From Chloroflexota bacterium (GTDB lineage: Bacteria > Chloroflexota > Anaerolineae > Promineifilales > Promineifilaceae), in NCBI GenBank assembly GCA_020353135.1, contig CP070688.1, positions 1,198,534 to 1,205,708 of the forward strand: 7,175 nucleotides of DNA, read 5' to 3'. The number at the start of each line of letters is the position of its first letter. Within the stretch, counting starts at the first letter, position 1. Made by a program: the position numbers and the translations under genes. The notes below the pieces were generated by a model. It saw only the letters and a program-made list of their open reading frames with translations, searched no databases and was not told where the DNA came from. Positions 1-6,294 of the stretch are shown in pieces.

Positions 1-1632
1 CATTTCTAGATCCTCGGCAGGAAGCGCTAAATCGCTGCTATCACCTACGCCCTCAGCATAGGGGCGCTCGCCCGCCACGCCAATGCAGACATCAGGCTCG
101 AGATCGCTACCTTCTGCGACCTGTACGCTATCCAGCAAGCCCTTACTATCATAGTAGACGGCGGCACCATGCGGCGCGGTAGACTGGATGGCTTCCAGAA
201 TCGTCGTGCCTTCGGTGATGTCGCCTTCCTTGCCTTGCCATTCAATGGTCCAGCCGCCGCTTTGGATGCCAATATCATCGGCCGCTTGGCCAGCCACAAG
301 AATAACTTCTGTGTCTTCTGCAATAGGCAAGACACCGTCTTCGTTCTTCAGCAGAACCAAGGACTGGCTAACTGCCTGCTGGGCCAGGTTGCGATGCTCG
401 CTCGAGCCCACTACCTTCAGCAGTTCTTCATCAGCGAAAGGCCGCTCAAACAGACCCAGATCGAATTTCACCGTCAGAATACGGCGCACGGCCTCATCGA
501 TTCTTTCCAGAGATACGTCGCCTTCTTCAACGGCTCGTTTCAACGTTTGCACGAATCTCGGATAGTCGTAAGGCACCATATTCATGTCAACGCCAGCATT
601 GATAGCAGTGACGACGGCCTGGTAATAATCAGCGTTGATTTGGTCGATGGCAGCCCAATCAGAGACGATGAAGCCAGTAAAACCTAACTCGTCTTTGAGC
701 AATTCCGATAGCAAGTATTCGCTGCCGTGAACTTTGTCGCCATTCCAGCTACTGAAGGAGGCCATGATACTGCGGGCACCTTCATCAATGGCTGCCTTGT
801 AAGGAGGTAGGTGGATCGCTCTCAGGGTATCTTCATCTACTCGCGTGTCGCCTTGATCGAGGAGATAGGGCTGAAAAACCTCTTGTGTCGAGGTACCAAA
901 GGTGGTTCCGCCATCGCCCAGATAATGTTTGGGCGTGGCCAAGATAGTGTCTGGCGCCGCCAAATCATCTCCTTGTAAACCACGCAAAAAGGCCGCACCT
1001 AGTTCCGTTACCAGCCCAGTATCTTCGGCATATCCTTCGTAGGTCCGGCCCCAGCGGATATCCTGGGGCACGGCAATAGAGGGCGCGTAATTCCAGGTGA
1101 TGCCCGTCGCCGCGACGGCTTCGGCTGTGGCCCGGCCGATCTGTTCCACCAACTCGGCGTCCCGCGTTGCACCCAGACCGATATTGTGTGGAAAGATGAC
1201 CGCTCCTATGACATTGTTATGACCGTGCACAGCGTCAACCCCGTAAAGCAAGGGAATACCCAGTCGCGTTTGCAGCGCATACTCCTGGAAGTCAGTCGCC
1301 ATGCTCAGCCACCCTTCGGGTGAATTGTCTGCCGGATATCCGCCACCGCCACTGAGCAACGCACCAAGGGCCAGATCGGCGATGTCGTCTTTTTTGATAC
1401 TGTTTTTTTCGACTAGCGTCATCTGTCCGATCTTCTCTTCCAGGGTCATGCGCCCTAGAAGGTCTGTAACGCGCTCTTCTGTGGGACGGCCCGGATTCCT
1501 GTAGAGAGCATCCTCGATTTCGCTCCCCTGAGGGTCATCAAGCGACGGCGTAGCCGTTTGCTGGCAGGCGGCCTGGACCAATACAAGAAATGTGATGGCC
1601 AGTAGATTCGCTTTGGCACGCTGCTTGTGCAT
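1..1632 (-). CDS. GH3 beta-glucosidase / exo-beta-glucanase, predicted lipoprotein (C-terminus beyond left edge)
   Basis: The frame is open from an ATG at 1632 to the window edge, giving 544 residues; by comparison with the second GH3 gene about 85-90 C-terminal residues are missing. Residues 1-23 look like a lipoprotein signal: basic start (K3, R5, K7), hydrophobic core at about 10-19, then VQAAC with Cys23 as the likely lipidated residue; Gln at -3 is atypical. A TP-rich linker follows, then the GH3 TIM barrel (from about residue 50) and the second alpha/beta domain (from about 415). Residues matching barley ExoI are all present: Asp133 (GVDAVHG), Arg193 (DIRWGR), Lys235-His236, nucleophile Asp325 in SDW, Trp461 and Trp465 (GGWTIEW), and acid/base Glu527 (PYAE). 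From family knowledge it should release glucose from non-reducing ends of beta-glucans or oligosaccharides. The export signal implies action outside the membrane. The nearest SD-like motif (AAAGG) is only about 2 nt from the ATG. A TTG at 1659 is a less likely alternative start. Confidence 0.93.
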   Translation of the reverse strand, partial: MHKQRAKANLLAITFLVLVQAACQQTATPSLDDPQGSEIEDALYRNPGRPTEERVTDLLGRMTLEEKIGQMTLVEKNSIKKDDIADLALGALLSGGGGYPADNSPEGWLSMATDFQEYALQTRLGIPLLYGVDAVHGHNNVIGAVIFPHNIGLGATRDAELVEQIGRATAEAVAATGITWNYAPSIAVPQDIRWGRTYEGYAEDTGLVTELGAAFLRGLQGDDLAAPDTILATPKHYLGDGGTTFGTSTQEVFQPYLLDQGDTRVDEDTLRAIHLPPYKAAIDEGARSIMASFSSWNGDKVHGSEYLLSELLKDELGFTGFIVSDWAAIDQINADYYQAVVTAINAGVDMNMVPYDYPRFVQTLKRAVEEGDVSLERIDEAVRRILTVKFDLGLFERPFADEELLKVVGSSEHRNLAQQAVSQSLVLLKNEDGVLPIAEDTEVILVAGQAADDIGIQSGGWTIEWQGKEGDITEGTTILEAIQSTAPHGAAVYYDSKGLLDSVQVAEGSDLEPDVCIGVAGERPYAEGVGDSSDLALPAEDLEM

Positions 1633-1668
1633 AACCTTTTGCCGTTTGATATTGGCCAAAGATCATTG

Positions 1669-1688
1669 TCGGCCACAAATGTGGTCGA
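1669..1688. promoter_or_regulatory. 20-bp imperfect dyad upstream of the lipoprotein GH3 gene
   Basis: The plus strand reads TCGGCCAC, a 4-base centre (AAAT), then GTGGTCGA; the half-sites match at 7 of 8 positions as an inverted repeat. GATC tetramers lie just outside it at 1661-1664 and 1690-1693. It sits 37-56 nt upstream of the GH3 start, inside the only intergenic gap before that gene, so it could be an operator; it could equally form a short RNA hairpin. A separate perfect 8-bp palindrome, TTGGCCAA, lies at 1652-1659. I cannot name the regulator, and chance is a real alternative. Confidence 0.35.
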
Positions 1689-1742
1689 AGATCTCGCCTT
1701 TTCTGAAATGGTGCGGCCTAGATGCGCTCAAACAATCGAGGT

Positions 1743-2036
1743 CTAGTGACCAGAATCGGTTGATGTCCGGATTGAAAGCTCGGTAAGATCGCTGCTTGCA
1801 ATGAGCTCGCGCTCAGCGTTCAGCAGGTCAATTGCTTGCCTTCTAATTAGTATGGGAAGGAAGGTCTTCACCTTTGCATCTTCATATCTAAGTATTAGAT
1901 CGGCAATGACCTCGCTGATTCGCGACCTGGGAACTTCTCCTTTGAAATCACGCCAAGTCCTTTCAATTAGGCTATCCTGGCTCCATTCATTCATGTCTTC
2001 GCTGTCAACTATCGCGGCAACAACTACCGCGCCCAA
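1743..2036 (-). CDS. Small protein of unknown function, resembling a three-helix-bundle dimerization domain
   Basis: A 97-codon ORF from a TTG at 2036 to TAG at 1743-1745. The TTG is chosen because AGGAG lies 5 nt before it, while the internal ATG at 1994 (83 residues) has only a weak SD-like GAAG. Residues 11-80 look alpha-helical and highly charged. The stretch from about 23 to 72 follows the pattern of small actinobacterial-type proteins annotated as three-helix-bundle dimerization domain: a helix, a short turn with PRSR, a helix ending in a Tyr-containing segment, then a V-K-T-F-L-P-I-L-I-R-R run and a last helix. That likeness comes from memory of the family pattern, not from a search. 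There is no catalytic motif, no clear DNA-binding motif and no convincing signal peptide, although residues 2-10 are hydrophobic. It lies between the ATPase and lipoprotein GH3 genes on the same strand, with gaps of over 100 nt on both sides. Function unknown. Confidence 0.55.
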   Translation of the reverse strand: MGAVVVAAIVDSEDMNEWSQDSLIERTWRDFKGEVPRSRISEVIADLILRYEDAKVKTFLPILIRRQAIDLLNAERELIASSDLTELSIRTSTDSGH

Positions 2037-2041
2037 ACACG

Positions 2042-2046
2042 CTCCT
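2042..2046 (-). promoter_or_regulatory. Ribosome binding site that supports the TTG start of the small ORF
   Basis: AGGAG on the minus strand, separated by 5 nt from the TTG at 2036. An in-frame TGA lies seven codons upstream of the TTG, and the codons between offer no other initiator, so this site fixes the upstream limit of the small gene. Confidence 0.5.
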
Positions 2047-2057
2047 AGCTCAACTCA

Positions 2058-2080
2058 CTGGCCGCCGATTCTTCGGCCAG
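2058..2080 (-). other. Stem-loop between the ATPase gene and the small ORF
   Basis: CTGGCCG and CGGCCAG form a perfect 7-bp stem around a 9-base loop; a shorter alternative stem (CCGA/TCGG) can form inside it. In the minus-strand RNA it lies 59 nt after the ATPase stop codon and 11 nt before the AGGAG of the small ORF. No T-tract follows it on either strand, so it does not look like an ordinary intrinsic terminator. It could stabilise the 3' end of the ATPase message, or affect access to the small ORF's ribosome binding site. Confidence 0.5.
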
Positions 2081-2090
2081 GTTACCATCC

Positions 2091-2096
2091 ATTATA
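2091..2096 (-). promoter_or_regulatory. Candidate -10 box (TATAAT) upstream of the small ORF
   Basis: A perfect TATAAT on the minus strand, 55 nt before the TTG start. Transcription would begin near 2084, giving a leader of about 48 nt that contains the whole stem-loop and the AGGAG. At the expected distance (about 2113-2119) the sequence is a poor match to TTGACA, and there is no extended -10 TG. The box could be fortuitous in this AT-rich stretch, or the promoter may need an activator. Confidence 0.35.
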
Positions 2097-2139
2097 AATC
2101 TTGATGAGAGCCACAGGCATTACCACCCAGCTTTCTGCT

Positions 2140-3240
2140 TCAACGCAGAGCGCGCTCGGTGTTCTTGTCGAAAACATGCATGGCATCCACATTGACGACA
2201 AGGTCGATTTCGTTACCAACCGTTGGCGCCAGGCGGGTGTCTGCAATAGACACGAAACTGTTCTTGCCGGAATTGACAAATAGATTTAGCTCGTGGCCCA
2301 GCAATTCGACGACCTCGACCGTAGCTTTGATTGGCGCGCTCTCGATATTTGGTGGGATGTAAGGCGCGCCATGGATGTTTTCCGGCCGAATACCCAGAAT
2401 GACTTCCTTGCCAACATAATCGTGGTAGGCACTCTTGCGATCTTCTGGTACATGCACTCGGAAATCGCCTGTGGCTGCGTACAACTTGCCGTCTTCGCCA
2501 ACAAGAGTGGCATCGAAGAAGTTCATACTAGGGCTGCCAATGAAGCCGGCGACAAACACATTATCGGGTCTGTTGTAGAGATTGCGGGGTGAATCGATCT
2601 GCTGCAAGATGCCATCATTGATCACCATGATACGGTCGCCCATGGTCATGGCTTCGACCTGGTCATGGGTCACATAGATGAACGTCGTTCCTAGCCGCTT
2701 ATGGAGCTTGGAGATCTCGGCTCGAGCTGTGACACGTAACTTGGCATCCAGGTTCGAGAGCGGCTCATCCATCAAGAAGACATCGGGTTCGCGCACAATG
2801 GCGCGACCCACGGCAACACGTTGGCGCTGACCACCTGAAAGAGCTTTCGGTTTGCGATCCAGAAGAGATGCCAGACCCAGGATGTCGGCTGCTTCTTTGA
2901 CGCGCCGATCGATCTCGTTTTTGGGCGTCTTGCGTAGTTTTAGGCCAAAGGCCATATTGTCATAGACCGACATGTGTGGATATAGGGCATAAGATTGAAA
3001 CACCATGGCAATGTCCCGATCCTTGGGCGGCACATCGTTCACCACCCGATCTCCAATCAGGATGTCGCCATCTGAAATTTCCTCTAAACCGGCGAGCATG
3101 CGCAGACAGGTTGACTTGCCACATCCAGAAGGGCCTACAAATACGACAAACTCTCTGTCTTCCACCTCAATGCTCAAATCTTGTACGGCCGTAAAATCGC
3201 CAAATCGTTTAAATACATTCTGATAAGTTACACTTGCCAT
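2140..3240 (-). CDS. Sugar ABC transporter ATP-binding protein (MsmX/UgpC/MalK family)
   Basis: A 366-residue ATPase that would drive the importer formed by the two upstream permeases, bound to the inner face of the membrane. All nucleotide-binding motifs are intact: Walker [10 protein letters not shown] (36-44), Q-loop Gln82, signature LSGGQ (135-139), Walker B VFLMDEP (154-160) and switch His192. The region after about 235 is the regulatory TOBE/OB-fold part typical of sugar-importer ATPases, and the length is normal for MalK/UgpC proteins. The ATG at 3240 is chosen over an in-frame ATG at 3261 because a good purine-rich ribosome site (3245-3253) lies just before it and the family usually begins M-A-x-V. 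The gene lies 132 nt downstream of the cytoplasmic GH3 gene, a wider gap than between the other transporter genes, so it may be partly independently expressed. ATPases of this family can serve several permease pairs, so its partner here is inferred from position. Confidence 0.96.
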   Translation of the reverse strand: MASVTYQNVFKRFGDFTAVQDLSIEVEDREFVVFVGPSGCGKSTCLRMLAGLEEISDGDILIGDRVVNDVPPKDRDIAMVFQSYALYPHMSVYDNMAFGLKLRKTPKNEIDRRVKEAADILGLASLLDRKPKALSGGQRQRVAVGRAIVREPDVFLMDEPLSNLDAKLRVTARAEISKLHKRLGTTFIYVTHDQVEAMTMGDRIMVINDGILQQIDSPRNLYNRPDNVFVAGFIGSPSMNFFDATLVGEDGKLYAATGDFRVHVPEDRKSAYHDYVGKEVILGIRPENIHGAPYIPPNIESAPIKATVEVVELLGHELNLFVNSGKNSFVSIADTRLAPTVGNEIDLVVNVDAMHVFDKNTERALR

Positions 3241-3244
3241 TGTT

Positions 3245-3253
3245 TCCTCTCCC
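3245..3253 (-). promoter_or_regulatory. Ribosome binding site deciding the ATPase start at 3240
   Basis: The minus strand reads GGGAGAGGA, ending 4 nt before the ATG at 3240. If translation began at the in-frame ATG at 3261 this motif would be inside the coding sequence, and the seven extra residues do not resemble the family. Confidence 0.7.
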
Positions 3254-3262
3254 ATCTCCAAT

Positions 3263-3279
3263 GATTGCTATGGGCAATC
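3263..3279 (-). other. Short stem-loop in the ATPase leader
   Basis: GATTGC and GCAATC form a perfect 6-bp stem with a 5-base loop, 9 nt upstream of the ATPase ribosome binding site. It could be a leader hairpin or a binding site; at this length it could also be chance. Confidence 0.35.
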
Positions 3280-3328
3280 CCCGAACTCCAAAAAACCTCC
3301 AAAGATAACGCTCTCTTTCTACTGGTCA

Positions 3329-3372
3329 GCGACAGCCATCCCCAAACAGGATGTCCAGCGATGATCTGTCGC
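3329..3372 (-). other. Nested inverted repeats directly after the cytoplasmic GH3 stop codon
   Basis: An outer perfect 7-bp repeat (GCGACAG at 3329-3335, CTGTCGC at 3366-3372) encloses an inner 5-bp repeat (CATCC at 3337-3341, GGATG at 3349-3353). The outer arm abuts the TAG stop of the GH3 gene at 3373-3375. There is no T-run next to it, so it is not a standard terminator. A processing or stabilising hairpin that sets different levels of the GH3 and ATPase messages is possible. Confidence 0.4.
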
Positions 3373-5187
3373 CTACGACAAGCCAAAACCAAACGGAAAA
3401 AGCGGACCATCATCCCTTGTTACCATTGCTCTCGACGGGATTTGATCCATACGCCTGGGCCATGAATAGGCTAAACGACCCGTAAATGAGTAATCGCCAA
3501 AGAGCACATCGGCGATACCCTGACCTTCGGTACCTGGCAACCAAGCGGCAACAAATGCATCCCACTTCTCCAGGTGCTCGCTGATGATAAGAGGTCTGCC
3601 GGAGAAAAGAATGACGATCAGACGCCGGCATTGGGCCCTGACACGTTCAATCAGACCGGCCTCTTCCTCGCTCAGGCATAACTCGGCTCGATCGCCAACA
3701 CCTTCCGCATAAGGCAGTTCGTGCAGGCAAACAATGCCCACATCGGCTTCACGCCCAGCCGAAAAGCTGCCCGATTCGTCATAATCTATGGCTGTTTCAG
3801 CAGACACCGTTTGACGGATAGCTTGCAAGAAGGTTGTACCGTGCGTAATGTTGCCAGTGCCTCCCAGCCACTCTATGGTCCAGCCGCCACATTGAAGACC
3901 AATACTATCAGCGGCCGGGCCGGCCACGACGATATGATCCACATCCTTGGCCAAAGGCAGAGTGCCGTTGTCGTTCTTCAGCAAAACGAGCGATTTACGA
4001 ACGGCTTCTCGAGCCAGTTGACGGTGTTCGTCATTGCCCAGGATATACGGCTGGGGTTCCTCCTCAGGCTTTCTTTCGAAAAGACCAAGCTCAAACTTCA
4101 CGGTCAGGATCCGGCGCACAGCATCGTCGACTCGAGTGATCGGCACATCGCCCGACTGGACCGCTTGCTTCAGATTGTCGATGAAGCGCTGATACTCGAA
4201 GGGCTCCATGATCATGTCCAGTCCGGCATTGATAGATTGCACAACACATTCATAATAATCGGCTGAAAGTTGACCGATGGCTTGCCAATCAGAGACTAAA
4301 AAGCCGCTGAAGCCAATTTCCCCTTTCAGGACATCTGTTAACAAATAGCGATGTGCATGCATCTTGACTTGATTCCAACTACTGAAGGAGACCATGATGC
4401 TTCGGGCGCCTGCTTCTATAGCGGCTAAGTAAGGTGCAAGATGAATACTGCGCAGCGCGTCCTCTTCTAGCTGCGTATTTCCCTGGTCAATCATGTAGCG
4501 ATGATCGGCCGACTGCCAGTAGTTTGTTAACCATTCATATTGTTGGGCCGTTCCCCAGGTTGTTCCGCCGTCGCCGACGAAATGCTTAGGGCAAGCCAAG
4601 GTGGTACCTTGAGAACCTAGAGCGCCCTGCATTCCTCGAACATAGGCTGCACTAAGTTGCGCCACCAATTCCGTGTTCTCAGCAAAACCCTCGTACGTGC
4701 GCCCCCAGCGAATATCCTGTGGCACCGCTACGCAAGGCGCGAAGTTCCAAAAAACACCAGTGGCACTCGTTTCCAACGCGGTAGCCTGGCCGATGCGCTC
4801 TACTAGCTCGGCATCCCTGGTTGCACCCAGGCCAATGTTGTGGGGGAAAATTGTCGCCCCCACAACATTGCTATGTCCATGAACTGCATCCACGCCATAG
4901 ATAAGCGGGATACCTAAGCGTGTCTCTAAAGCAGCTTCCTGAAATCTGGACACCATATTCGCCCAGTTTTGAGGGTTATTCGGTGTCGGATTTGAGCCAC
5001 CACCGCTTAGTACAGAACCAAGGAACCTACGAGTCACATCACTTGGTTCGATCGAACGCTGGTCAACTTGGGTCATTTGCCCGATCTTCTCGTCCAGAGT
5101 CATGCTGCTTAAGAGCTGTCGAACTTGCTCTTTGACATTGATCTGCCTAACGCGGGACGAAAGGCTGCCTGGCGTTACACTTATCAT
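3373..5187 (-). CDS. GH3 beta-glucosidase / exo-beta-glucanase without signal peptide, likely cytoplasmic
   Basis: A complete 604-residue GH3 enzyme of the barley ExoI type, ending in the typical FGFGLS. The barrel domain runs from about residue 20 to 370 and the second alpha/beta domain from about 395 to the end. Key residues are intact: Asp100 (GVDAVHG), Arg160 (DIRWGR), Lys201-His202, nucleophile Asp300 in SDW, Trp436 and Trp440 (GGWTIEW), and acid/base Glu495 (PYAE). The N-terminus is polar, with no signal peptide, so the enzyme should split imported beta-gluco-oligosaccharides to glucose in the cytoplasm. It is clearly paralogous to the lipoprotein GH3 gene of this window, but has a segment around 214-233 roughly ten residues longer, after the Lys-His motif. 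The ATG at 5187 has AAGGA close upstream and leaves a 25-nt gap after MalG. A TTG at 5208 is possible; the longest in-frame extension, to a TTG at 5277, would overlap MalG and has no family likeness. Likely in one operon with the permeases. Confidence 0.95.
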   Translation of the reverse strand: MISVTPGSLSSRVRQINVKEQVRQLLSSMTLDEKIGQMTQVDQRSIEPSDVTRRFLGSVLSGGGSNPTPNNPQNWANMVSRFQEAALETRLGIPLIYGVDAVHGHSNVVGATIFPHNIGLGATRDAELVERIGQATALETSATGVFWNFAPCVAVPQDIRWGRTYEGFAENTELVAQLSAAYVRGMQGALGSQGTTLACPKHFVGDGGTTWGTAQQYEWLTNYWQSADHRYMIDQGNTQLEEDALRSIHLAPYLAAIEAGARSIMVSFSSWNQVKMHAHRYLLTDVLKGEIGFSGFLVSDWQAIGQLSADYYECVVQSINAGLDMIMEPFEYQRFIDNLKQAVQSGDVPITRVDDAVRRILTVKFELGLFERKPEEEPQPYILGNDEHRQLAREAVRKSLVLLKNDNGTLPLAKDVDHIVVAGPAADSIGLQCGGWTIEWLGGTGNITHGTTFLQAIRQTVSAETAIDYDESGSFSAGREADVGIVCLHELPYAEGVGDRAELCLSEEEAGLIERVRAQCRRLIVILFSGRPLIISEHLEKWDAFVAAWLPGTEGQGIADVLFGDYSFTGRLAYSWPRRMDQIPSRAMVTRDDGPLFPFGFGLS

Positions 5188-5212
5188 TTTCCTTGGCTCA
5201 CTTATCAATCGC

Positions 5213-6292
5213 TTACTTCTCGACGCCTGTGATGACGACACCCTGCATGAACGCCCGCTGGGCGAAGAAGAACACAAGCAGAGGGATGATAGCCGCGGTA
5301 ATCGCCGCCGCCTGAATCAGGTTGTCCTGGCCCTCATAGAGACCCTTGAAGGCCGTCAGACCCACGGTAATGGGCTGCAGTTCCGGCTTACCGGCCAGGT
5401 AGATCAGGGGGCCAAAGAAGTCATTCCAGGCGAAGAAGAAGTGGAACAAGGTGACCGCGATCAGCGCCGGCCGCGCCTGGGGCAGGATAATGGACCAGAA
5501 GATACGGAAGTGACCAGCGCCATCGATCATTGCCGCTTCATCCAGGGCTCGCGGGATGCCCAAATAGAATTGGCGCAGCAAGAAGATATTGTAGCCGTTG
5601 GCGAAGAATTGGGGAACGATGAGCAGCCACCAGGTTCCCACCCAGCCAATTCGACTAAAGAAGGCGTAAGTGGGGACTAGGGTCACCATTGGCGGCAGAA
5701 TGATGGTGGCCATCACAATCAGGAATAGGGTGCTCTTGTAAGGGTAATTGTAGCGCGCAAAGCTATAGGCCACCAACGCCGCCGACGATACAGCGCCAAT
5801 AGTGCTCACCACAGCGTAGAATACCGTGTTGCGCAGCAATAACGGGAAATTGATTGTCTCCCATGCCTCTCTGTAATTTTCCCAGACAGGATCTAGTTCC
5901 CATGCCTGTTCCAACGTGCGCCAGCGACCTTCCCATGCGATCAGGCCCGCTTCCGGATTGGCCGGATCCACAAACTCGCTTGACTCTCGCCCCTTGTTAA
6001 CCAGCGCCCACTCTTCTTCGCGCACTTGTCCCTCCACGGGGACTTTGTAGACATCATACTCTTCACCTTCATAGACGAAGATCCTTGGGGAAGCGGGGTA
6101 CCAAGGCGATCCAGCGGTCGAGACCTGGGTATCGGTCTTGAGAGAGGTCATTGCCCCGTAGCCCAAAGGGATCAAGAAAATGACCATGACCACTCCGGCC
6201 AGGATCGTCAAGCTCATCGCACTAATCCGGCCCCGGTTTTTACTTGACATAAGGGGTTGTGCGCCTTGGCGCTTTGCGGTTGCTGTAGCCAT
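5213..6292 (-). CDS. Carbohydrate ABC transporter permease, MalG type, with enlarged extracytoplasmic loop
   Basis: A 359-residue inner-membrane permease, one half of the sugar channel. The first membrane segment is about 27-49, and five more follow from about 152 to 346. The EAA loop that docks on the ATPase is clear: EAAMIDGAG at 252-260 followed by a Pro-containing helix. The C-terminus (QGVVITGVEK) is typical of MalG proteins. Usual family members are about 270-300 residues. The extra length lies between membrane segments 1 and 2 (about 60-135): a soluble-looking segment rich in Tyr, Trp, Val and charged residues, including FVYEGEEYDVYKVP. It ends where the normal family sequence (ENYREAW) resumes, so it is an insertion facing outside. 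Translation should be coupled to the upstream permease, whose stop lies 2 nt before this ATG and whose last codons carry the ribosome site GGAGGAG. Sugar specificity cannot be read from the permease. Confidence 0.96.
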   Translation of the reverse strand: MATATAKRQGAQPLMSSKNRGRISAMSLTILAGVVMVIFLIPLGYGAMTSLKTDTQVSTAGSPWYPASPRIFVYEGEEYDVYKVPVEGQVREEEWALVNKGRESSEFVDPANPEAGLIAWEGRWRTLEQAWELDPVWENYREAWETINFPLLLRNTVFYAVVSTIGAVSSAALVAYSFARYNYPYKSTLFLIVMATIILPPMVTLVPTYAFFSRIGWVGTWWLLIVPQFFANGYNIFLLRQFYLGIPRALDEAAMIDGAGHFRIFWSIILPQARPALIAVTLFHFFFAWNDFFGPLIYLAGKPELQPITVGLTAFKGLYEGQDNLIQAAAITAAIIPLLVFFFAQRAFMQGVVITGVEK

Positions 6293-6294
6293 GG

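Noticed and set aside
169..687. 172-codon plus-strand ORF
   Set aside because: It lies entirely antisense to the exported GH3 gene, whose conserved active-site motifs are read on the minus strand; its own translation resembles no family I know.
1..1632. Exported GH3 as a truncated pseudogene
   Set aside because: The frame is open without interruption to base 1 and all catalytic residues are present; the missing C-terminus is caused by the window edge.
2045..2092. 15-residue minus-strand ORF as a leader peptide for the small gene
   Set aside because: Its ATG overlaps the candidate -10 box and would not be in the transcript; it has no ribosome binding site.
3290..3318. Possible intrinsic terminator before the ATPase gene (AAAGA/TCTTT stem and six T on the minus strand)
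   Set aside because: The stem is only 5 bp, AT-rich and separated from the T-run by a purine stretch; too weak to call.
3721..4266. 181-codon plus-strand ORF
   Set aside because: Antisense shadow of the cytoplasmic GH3 gene, in the same relation to it as the 169-687 ORF has to the other GH3 gene; both arise from shared codon patterns of the paralogues.
5102..5680. 192-codon plus-strand ORF across the MalG/GH3 junction
   Set aside because: Charged, low-complexity translation antisense to the end of the permease and the start of GH3; no family likeness and no suitable ribosome site seen.
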